DNA of 64,000 nucleotides from Yersinia alsatica (GTDB lineage Bacteria; Pseudomonadota; Gammaproteobacteria; Enterobacterales; Enterobacteriaceae): NCBI RefSeq assembly GCF_902170305.1, contig NZ_CABHWW010000009.1, positions 124,001 to 188,000 of the forward strand, read 5' to 3'. Shown piece by piece: positions 59,173 to 64,000 of this stretch (position 1 is its first letter; each line of letters starts with the position of its first letter). The notes under the pieces were generated by a model. It saw only the letters and a program-made list of their open reading frames with translations, ran no database searches and was not told where the DNA came from. The position numbers and the translations under genes were made by a program.

Positions 59173-59613
59173 TTATTTAATCTTTTCATTATGCCAATGC
59201 ATTAAAATATAGTCACCGTCATTGCTTCTACCGGTGGCAATCGGTACCCAGCCGTTTTTTTGATAAAAAGCCAGTGCCTGCTGGTTTTTTGCTAAACATT
59301 TTAATGAACCATGAGTGGTAAATAGCTCTTGTGCCGCCTGCAATAATGCTTTTCCCGCCCCGCGATGCTGCATTTTCGGATCAACGAACAGATTATGCAG
59401 GAAACTCTCTTCCATAAATATGGAGGCAAAACCGAGGTGCTCATCACCGTCGATAGCGACCAAAATGGTCTCCCCAAGAGTGGTGCGGTCAAAATCTTCC
59501 AGACGAAAACGCTCCCCATCCAACCAGCTAAAAGTTGCCCGACGTGCTGCCAAATACAAGGTGCGTAAAAATGGGCGGTCACTCTCTTGATACGGTCGAA
59601 TCTTGATACTCAT
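59173..59613 (-). CDS. GNAT-family N-acetyltransferase
   Basis: A 146-residue acetyltransferase. It starts MSIKIRPYQESDRPFLRTLY, a typical GNAT N-terminus. The acetyl-CoA motif A is HNLFVDPKMQHRGAGKALLQ (about residues 73-92), and motif B is LKCLAKNQQALAFYQKNGWVPI (about 104-125). Substrate unknown. Single gene, divergent from the thiD leader. Confidence 0.85.
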   Translation of the reverse strand: MSIKIRPYQESDRPFLRTLYLAARRATFSWLDGERFRLEDFDRTTLGETILVAIDGDEHLGFASIFMEESFLHNLFVDPKMQHRGAGKALLQAAQELFTTHGSLKCLAKNQQALAFYQKNGWVPIATGRSNDGDYILMHWHNEKIK

Positions 59614-59704
59614 GCTGTGGTTTGCCTACGTCTGTGAAATTGATCATTGGGATAACTAATACAGGATTGATCTTCTACCATCTGCCCGTGATAATAACAA
59701 TTCT

Positions 59705-59789
59705 GACTCGGGGTGCCTGCCACAAACAGTGGCATGGCTGAGATATTACCCGTATTACCTGATCTGGATTATGCCAGCGTAGGGAAGTC
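59705..59789 (+). ncRNA. TPP riboswitch (THI element)
   Basis: It contains the hallmark sequences in order: ACTCGGGGTGCC, GGCTGAGATATTACCC, ACCTGATCTGGATTATGCC and AGCGTAGGGAAGT, with P1 formed by GACT (59705-59708) and AGTC (59786-59789). It lies upstream of a leader ORF and thiD. Thiamine diphosphate binding should reduce expression. A hairpin CGGTA...TACCG (59791-59808) just after it is part of the probable expression platform. Confidence 0.93.
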
Positions 59790-59835
59790 GCGGTATCGCA
59801 GGGTACCGTCTTCTTGACCGCCGGTTAGGAGGAAT

Positions 59836-59934
59836 ATGTACGTTCAACCTGCCGTTTTTTCTTCAGTTGTTGCCACTCACACCGCACCATTGGCCATCTT
59901 GCCTGCTGATATATCTGCGGGGACGCATTCATGA
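59836..59934 (+). CDS. 32-residue leader ORF upstream of thiD
   Basis: ATG at 59836 with an excellent TAGGAGGA ribosome binding site, 32 codons (starts MYVQPAVFSSVVATHTAPLA), and a TGA that overlaps the thiD start as ATGA (59931-59934). Placed just after the TPP riboswitch, it would be the cistron the switch directly controls, with thiD translated by coupling. thiD itself lacks a good ribosome binding site. It is too short to name and is not a recognisable piece of thiM. It may be a pure leader or encode a small protein. Confidence 0.6.
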   Translation: MYVQPAVFSSVVATHTAPLAILPADISAGTHS

Positions 59935-60731
59935 CGCGCATAAATGCACTCACCATTGCTGGAACTGACCCGAGTGGTGGCGCAGGTATTCAGGCGGATC
60001 TAAAAACCTTTTCAGCATTACAAGCTTACGGCACCACAGTGATCACCGCATTGGTGGCGCAAAATACCCGTGGCGTACAGTCGGTCTATCCCATCGAACC
60101 CGCGTTTGTTGCGGCTCAATTAGATTCGGTCCTCAGTGATGTGCGCATTGATAGCGCCAAAATAGGCATGCTGGCTAATGCGGATATTGTGGATATTGTT
60201 GCCACGCAACTGCGTCGCTACCCGATTCCATTTGTGGTGCTGGATACCGTGATGGTCGCCAAAAGCGGTGATCCACTGCTGGCACCAGAGGCAGTTGATG
60301 CCGTGCGTCGGCTGCTGCTACCTCAGGTTGCCTTGATTACCCCTAATTTGCCAGAAGCTGCGGCATTACTGGGTTGCCAGCCAGCACATGATGAGCAAGA
60401 GATGTGTGAACAAGGGCGAGCGCTGTTGGCTTTAGGTTGTCAGGGAGTGCTGATGAAAGGGGGCCATTTGAGTGGTGAAGATAGCCCAGACTGGCTGTTT
60501 ACCCCCCACAGTGAACAGCGTTTTGTGACTCGTCGGGTTGCAACCCGGCATACCCACGGCACGGGCTGTACCTTATCGGCAGCACTGGCAGCATTACGGC
60601 CACGACACGCAGATTGGGCCGATACCGTGAATGCCGCCAAACATTACTTACAAGGGGCACTGGAGCAAGCCGATACCCTTGAGGTGGGGCAGGGGATTGG
60701 GCCGGTGCATCATTTTCATCAATGGTGGTAA
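59931..60731 (+). CDS. thiD: Hydroxymethylpyrimidine/phosphomethylpyrimidine kinase ThiD
   Basis: Phosphorylates HMP and HMP-P in thiamine synthesis and salvage. 266 residues. The ribokinase-like N-terminus INALTIAGTDPSGGAGIQADLKTF and C-terminal THGTGCTLSAALAA (anion hole and catalytic base region, about 204-217) are intact. No thiM precedes it, unlike the E. coli thiMD arrangement. It is preceded by a TPP riboswitch and a coupled leader ORF. Confidence 0.96.
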   Translation: MTRINALTIAGTDPSGGAGIQADLKTFSALQAYGTTVITALVAQNTRGVQSVYPIEPAFVAAQLDSVLSDVRIDSAKIGMLANADIVDIVATQLRRYPIPFVVLDTVMVAKSGDPLLAPEAVDAVRRLLLPQVALITPNLPEAAALLGCQPAHDEQEMCEQGRALLALGCQGVLMKGGHLSGEDSPDWLFTPHSEQRFVTRRVATRHTHGTGCTLSAALAALRPRHADWADTVNAAKHYLQGALEQADTLEVGQGIGPVHHFHQWW

Positions 60732-60922
60732 TATCCTTCATCCTTGACATTGCTGCGGTGTTAGCGGCGCTCATGCGCCCGAATCACTTACTCAAGTAAG
60801 CTCATCGGGACTTTTTCGCTTGCTGCCTTGCCGCAATGCCAATGATTTTGGATATATCCTGCGCCCTTGACACTGCTGCGGTGTTAGCGGCGCTCATGCG
60901 CCCGAATCACTGACTTGGTATT
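60731..60922. repeat. ERIC-type repeats, one full and one truncated copy in tandem
   Basis: Copy 3 (60731-60856) runs from ATATCCTTCATCCTTGACAT to CAATGATTTTGGATAT. Copy 4 (60857-60922) repeats its left half (CTTGACACTGCTGCGGTGTTAGCGGCGCTC-type sequence, then CGAATCACTGACTTGGTA) and stops at the middle. The two halves are nearly identical to one another but differ from the copies near 18.6-18.9 kb, so they look like a local duplication. Confidence 0.75.
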
Positions 60923-60931
60923 GGATGAGTG

Positions 60932-61807
60932 CTATTCCGCTTTCTGTGCCAGCAAATAGCGCTGTGTCATTGTAAACATGGCGATGGCACGTTGCAGATG
61001 ATGAGCATCAAACCGGTTAAGCAGATAACTGTCAGCACCTTTACGTGGGCGAATGCGCAGTGACAGTTTTGGCTCGCCAGCTTCGTCCTTTATGAGGTCG
61101 AACTGATAGCTGCCAATATCTTTTTCATCTTCCCGCCAGGAAATTTGTACTGCGGGTAGGGGATTTTCTGCTGTTGGCTGCCTAATGGCAAAAAAGTAAT
61201 CTCCCGCCCAAAAACCGGCGTAATCCCCGTCAGCTTGTAAATGTTTAGTCTTGAAAATGGGGGCGGCGACGAGCTGGTTAATAACATCGCCGGTGATTTC
61301 TTGATGTGCTTGCTGCCACAGTGGGGCATTATTTTCTAACTGCCAGCAGGCGGCCCCCAGATAGTCATTCAATGCGCGCCAATCATTATCCAACTGATGC
61401 CGCAATTCCTCCTCGAGAATATTGCGATATTGCTGCATACCACTGGGTTGATCGCCCAGAGTTTCGTAAGTGATTAACTCCATAGTGCGCGGTTTGCGGC
61501 GAAAACTCATCCACAGCACCATTTTGGGGATACGAAATTCAATCGATTGAATGCTCAGCCGATAGCGATCCCCCATGTTGACCACAAAACCATTAGCCGT
61601 TCCGCGTTTATTCTGATAATTCCGCACCACGACCACACTATTTAGCCCCATCCAACCAGTGACATAGTGTTCACTGTCAGAGTTGGCGACATCCAGGTCA
61701 ATCACCATTTGGACGATTTTATCGCTCTCAAGTTTGTCCAGCGGATGGGCATCCTCGGCGGAGTAATACAGCTTCTCGGGGGCTTCGGGTAACTCAAGGG
61801 TTAACAT
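60932..61807 (-). CDS. Conserved-looking cytoplasmic protein, unknown function
   Basis: 291 residues, no signal peptide or membrane segment, GC content like the core genes. Notable parts are VVVVRNYQNKRGTANGFVVNMGDRYRL (about 59-85), FWAGDYFFAIRQP (about 206-218) and LSLRIRPRKGADSYLLNRFDAHHL (near the C-terminus). I do not recognise a domain or family. It is monocistronic, convergent with thiD across the ERIC repeats. Confidence 0.7.
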   Translation of the reverse strand: MLTLELPEAPEKLYYSAEDAHPLDKLESDKIVQMVIDLDVANSDSEHYVTGWMGLNSVVVVRNYQNKRGTANGFVVNMGDRYRLSIQSIEFRIPKMVLWMSFRRKPRTMELITYETLGDQPSGMQQYRNILEEELRHQLDNDWRALNDYLGAACWQLENNAPLWQQAHQEITGDVINQLVAAPIFKTKHLQADGDYAGFWAGDYFFAIRQPTAENPLPAVQISWREDEKDIGSYQFDLIKDEAGEPKLSLRIRPRKGADSYLLNRFDAHHLQRAIAMFTMTQRYLLAQKAE

Positions 61808-61917
61808 GGTATGGCCTTTATCGGGAGTTTATAGCCGAGATATTCCTCGGCTCATTGATATCTGGTTTATAGCTTACCTTAAGCTGTCATACAGATTGCG
61901 CTATAACGAGAATTAGG

Positions 61918-62013
61918 ATGAAAATTCGTGCTATGGATCAACTTTTTCGCCAGTTAGCGGTCCTAGACATGCAAACTAATATCACGCCTGCAAATTCATT
62001 GCACAGAGGCTAG
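61918..62013 (+). CDS. Possible 31-residue small ORF upstream of ivy
   Basis: ATG at 61918 followed by 30 sense codons and TAG (begins MKIRAMDQLFRQLAVLD). An AGG lies too close upstream to be a good ribosome binding site. It could be the leader of ivy or chance. The rest of the 253-base gap shows nothing else. Confidence 0.2.
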   Translation: MKIRAMDQLFRQLAVLDMQTNITPANSLHRG

Positions 62014-62060
62014 TTCAAGGCCCGGCGAGTAGACTAATCAGATAATAAGGATTTTCGATA

Positions 62061-62576
62061 ATGAAAGGTCATCACACCCTCCATTGTCTTGTTGCTGCAG
62101 CAATACTCAGTGCCAGCTCCTGGACTATGGCACAGCCGGCTACCTCAGTGGCATCAGCACCTGTTCAGACCGCACCAGCTAAACCTCTTCCGACCACCGC
62201 CGACCTTCTGCAACAGCCTGTTTATAAAAATAGTTGGCAAAAAATGGTGAAAAGCCAGAAAAATCTACCCGCATGGGCGCGTAAAGGGGTAGGGACGTCC
62301 GGGCCTTATGAGGTCATCAACTGGGAAGGGCAGCAATATAAAGTGGGGCGTATCTGTAAACCCCATGATTGCAGCAATAACTTTATGTGGGTGGCATTTA
62401 GTCGGGATAAAAAACAAAGCTGGCAGGCGTGGGGGATGCGAGTCTCTGTGGATGACAAGCCGCAAGCTCTCGATAACCCGAGCCAGTTTGCCACCCATCA
62501 GTGGCTGGGCCGCCCTGATGAGAAGGTGCAGGCCATGTTGAAACAGCAGCTACAACAAGATCCTAACTGGCACTAG
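62061..62576 (+). CDS. ivy: Inhibitor of vertebrate lysozyme (Ivy)
   Basis: Periplasmic inhibitor of C-type lysozyme. 171 residues with a signal peptide cleaved near MAQP (residue 24). The inhibitory loop CKPHDC (99-104) is intact, with the histidine that enters the lysozyme active site. A Pro/Ala-rich segment (about 26-50) precedes the fold. It likely protects the cell wall from host lysozyme or acts on endogenous muramidases. Confidence 0.92.
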   Translation: MKGHHTLHCLVAAAILSASSWTMAQPATSVASAPVQTAPAKPLPTTADLLQQPVYKNSWQKMVKSQKNLPAWARKGVGTSGPYEVINWEGQQYKVGRICKPHDCSNNFMWVAFSRDKKQSWQAWGMRVSVDDKPQALDNPSQFATHQWLGRPDEKVQAMLKQQLQQDPNWH

Positions 62577-62585
62577 TTAATCGTC

Positions 62586-62619
62586 GGAGCATGATAATTA
62601 ACTGCCACTATCATGCTCC
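62586..62619. terminator. Hairpin between ivy and gutQ
   Basis: GGAGCATGATA and TATCATGCTCC form an 11-base perfect stem around a 12-base loop, between the convergent genes. No strong T-run. Confidence 0.6.
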
Positions 62620-62637
62620 AATGATTGGAAGGAGGAG

Positions 62638-63603
62638 TCAGCCGACTCCGGCCTGATGCAAGTCATGCAGGTTGATCGCACCGACTAACTTCCCATCCAG
62701 ATTCACCACTGGGGCCGCACTAATATGATGTTGGTGCAGGGCTTCCAGTGCTTCACCCGCGCGCCACTGTTCTGGCAACCGGTAGCCCGGTCGGGTAATT
62801 GCCCCGGTAAGAGGTTGCTGTAAAGTCCCCCCCTTGACTAACCAGCGGCGCAAGTCACCATCGGTGAATACTCCCACCACCCGTTGATTTGGATCGCATA
62901 CAGCGACCAGCCCTAACCCGGTGCGGCTTAACTCCAGCATGGCTTCCATCACGCTGTCAGACTCATTGACCACCGGCAAACGATCACCGGTTCTCATTAA
63001 ATGATGAACTCGGTTAAGCAACCGCGCACCCAAACTGCCACCGGGATGTGAACGGGCAAAATCTTCTGCATTGAAACCGCGATGGCGCATGAGTGCCATC
63101 GCCAGCGCATCCCCCATCATCAGGGTATTGACTGCACTGGATGTTGGCGCTAACCCCATTGGGCAGGCTTCGTGTTCAACACTGATATCCAACACACAGG
63201 CGGCACCGAGCGCTAATGGCGACTCTTTGCCCCCGGTAATTGCAATCACCGGAATGTGACTGTCGGCCAGCAAGGGCAGAATCAAATCCAGCTCTTTGGC
63301 GCGGCCTGAATAAGAGATAAAAATCAACACGTCCTGCGGGCCAATCATGCCCAAATCACCGTGCAATGCTTCGGCAGGATGAACGAAAAAGGCTGGGGTG
63401 CCGGTACTGGCCAGTGAGGCAGCGATTTTTTTGCCAATATGGCCGGATTTGCCGATACCGGAAACAACCGCTTTGCCAGTGCAGGCCAATAATAATTCAC
63501 AGGCTCGGACAAAATTATCATCTAAACGGGATAACAAGCGCTGAGCTTCGGTTAGCTCAATTTCCAGGGTTTCACGGGCATAGGTAAGCAGTGGATTAGT
63601 CAT
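62638..63603 (-). CDS. gutQ: D-arabinose-5-phosphate isomerase GutQ
   Basis: SIS-domain aldolase-ketolase isomerase of the glucitol operon, making arabinose 5-phosphate, the KDO precursor. 321 residues from the ATG at 63603, as in E. coli. The SIS domain (about 30-170) has [31 protein letters not shown], and [24 protein letters not shown]. Two CBS domains follow (about 205-321), with [11 protein letters not shown]. The start codon overlaps the end of srlR (ATGACTAA), implying translational coupling. Confidence 0.95.
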   Translation of the reverse strand: MTNPLLTYARETLEIELTEAQRLLSRLDDNFVRACELLLACTGKAVVSGIGKSGHIGKKIAASLASTGTPAFFVHPAEALHGDLGMIGPQDVLIFISYSGRAKELDLILPLLADSHIPVIAITGGKESPLALGAACVLDISVEHEACPMGLAPTSSAVNTLMMGDALAMALMRHRGFNAEDFARSHPGGSLGARLLNRVHHLMRTGDRLPVVNESDSVMEAMLELSRTGLGLVAVCDPNQRVVGVFTDGDLRRWLVKGGTLQQPLTGAITRPGYRLPEQWRAGEALEALHQHHISAAPVVNLDGKLVGAINLHDLHQAGVG

Positions 63604-64000
63604 CTTTATCAACCAGAATGATGTTAATGCCCATTTTCTGCAGTTCCTGCAAATATTCGTCGCTAATACCTTTATCGGTAATCAGGGTATCAACCATATT
63701 CAGCGCACAAACTACATTCGGGCTTTTACGGCCAAATTTGGAAGAGTCAACGAGCAGGATGATGCGACTGGCGGCGTGACACATTGCGGTACTGACATGA
63801 TAAACTTCGTTAAACGTGGTGACACCAGCATTAAGATCAACACCATCCGCGCCGATAAACAGCTTATCAAAACTAAACTTATCAAAAGCAGACTCAGCCA
63901 GACTACCATGAAAAGAGGCTGAGCCTTTACGGTAAGTACCGCCTGGCATCAAAATGGTCTGATCGTTATCCAACTCGACCAATTCATTAACGATATGCAG
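63596..64000 (-). CDS. srlR: Glucitol operon repressor SrlR, partial (N-terminus beyond window)
   Basis: The C-terminal 134 codons of a DeoR-family repressor; the HTH part is off the right edge. The sugar-phosphate-sensing domain shows [36 protein letters not shown] and [17 protein letters not shown], typical of SrlR/GutR. It is followed by gutQ with overlapping ends, as in the srl (gut) operon of E. coli. Confidence 0.92.
   Translation of the reverse strand: MHIVNELVELDNDQTILMPGGTYRKGSASFHGSLAESAFDKFSFDKLFIGADGVDLNAGVTTFNEVYHVSTAMCHAASRIILLVDSSKFGRKSPNVVCALNMVDTLITDKGISDEYLQELQKMGINIILVDKDD

Overview
The window is a contiguous piece of an enterobacterial chromosome, most likely Yersinia (Y. 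enterocolitica or a close relative). The evidence is E. coli-like gene order in the isc, pepB-sseB, yfhM-pbpC, ndk-rlmN-rodZ-ispG-hisS-yfgM-bamB-der, xseA and guaBA blocks, a pilW gene between rlmN and rodZ, exported beta/gamma-crystallin proteins of the kind described from Y. pestis, and ERIC-type intergenic repeats. I see no rRNA, tRNA, IS element, prophage or CRISPR array.

Layout. (1) 1-3312, minus: a yhf-type operon (yhfZ regulator, yhfY, yhfX, php), cut by the left edge and lacking yhfW. (2) 3588-6411: hmp and glyA, divergent, with an NsrR-like operator and a PurR box between them. (3) 6647-11799: hcaT, csiE, a zevAB-like zinc gene pair with a Zur-like palindrome at its start, and suhB. 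(4) 11918-18600: trmJ and the complete iscRSUA-hscBA-fdx-iscX iron-sulfur operon, followed by two ERIC elements. (5) 19019-33306: pepB, sseB, a large autotransporter in the place E. coli uses for sseA, then the alpha-2-macroglobulin lipoprotein gene yfhM and pbpC. (6) 33480-36679: an exported beta/gamma-crystallin protein ending in a GNAT-like domain, then ndk. (7) 36907-47654: rlmN, pilW, rodZ, ispG, hisS, yfgM, bamB, der, an AEC-family transporter and yfgJ. (8) 47698-52465: xseA, and guaBA divergent from it. (9) 52693-54546: a second exported crystallin-like protein with a ricin-B-like segment. (10) 54848-58264: a three-subunit periplasmic dehydrogenase (Tat small subunit, GMC flavoprotein, triheme cytochrome c) behind a CRP site. 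(11) 58321-64000: an AT-rich orphan gene, a GNAT acetyltransferase, a TPP riboswitch with a leader ORF coupled to thiD, ERIC copies, an unknown gene, the lysozyme inhibitor ivy, gutQ and the end of srlR.

The housekeeping backbone (Fe-S assembly, isoprenoid and purine synthesis, outer-membrane assembly, translation) is interrupted at a few points by AT-rich genes. Most of these encode surface or exported proteins: the autotransporter, the two crystallin-like proteins and the orphan at 58321. They are the most likely source of new biology. The strongest single candidate is the secreted crystallin-GNAT protein at 33480-35954. Regulatory signals I could read directly are NsrR, PurR (two), IscR (two), Zur, CRP and TPP-type sites.
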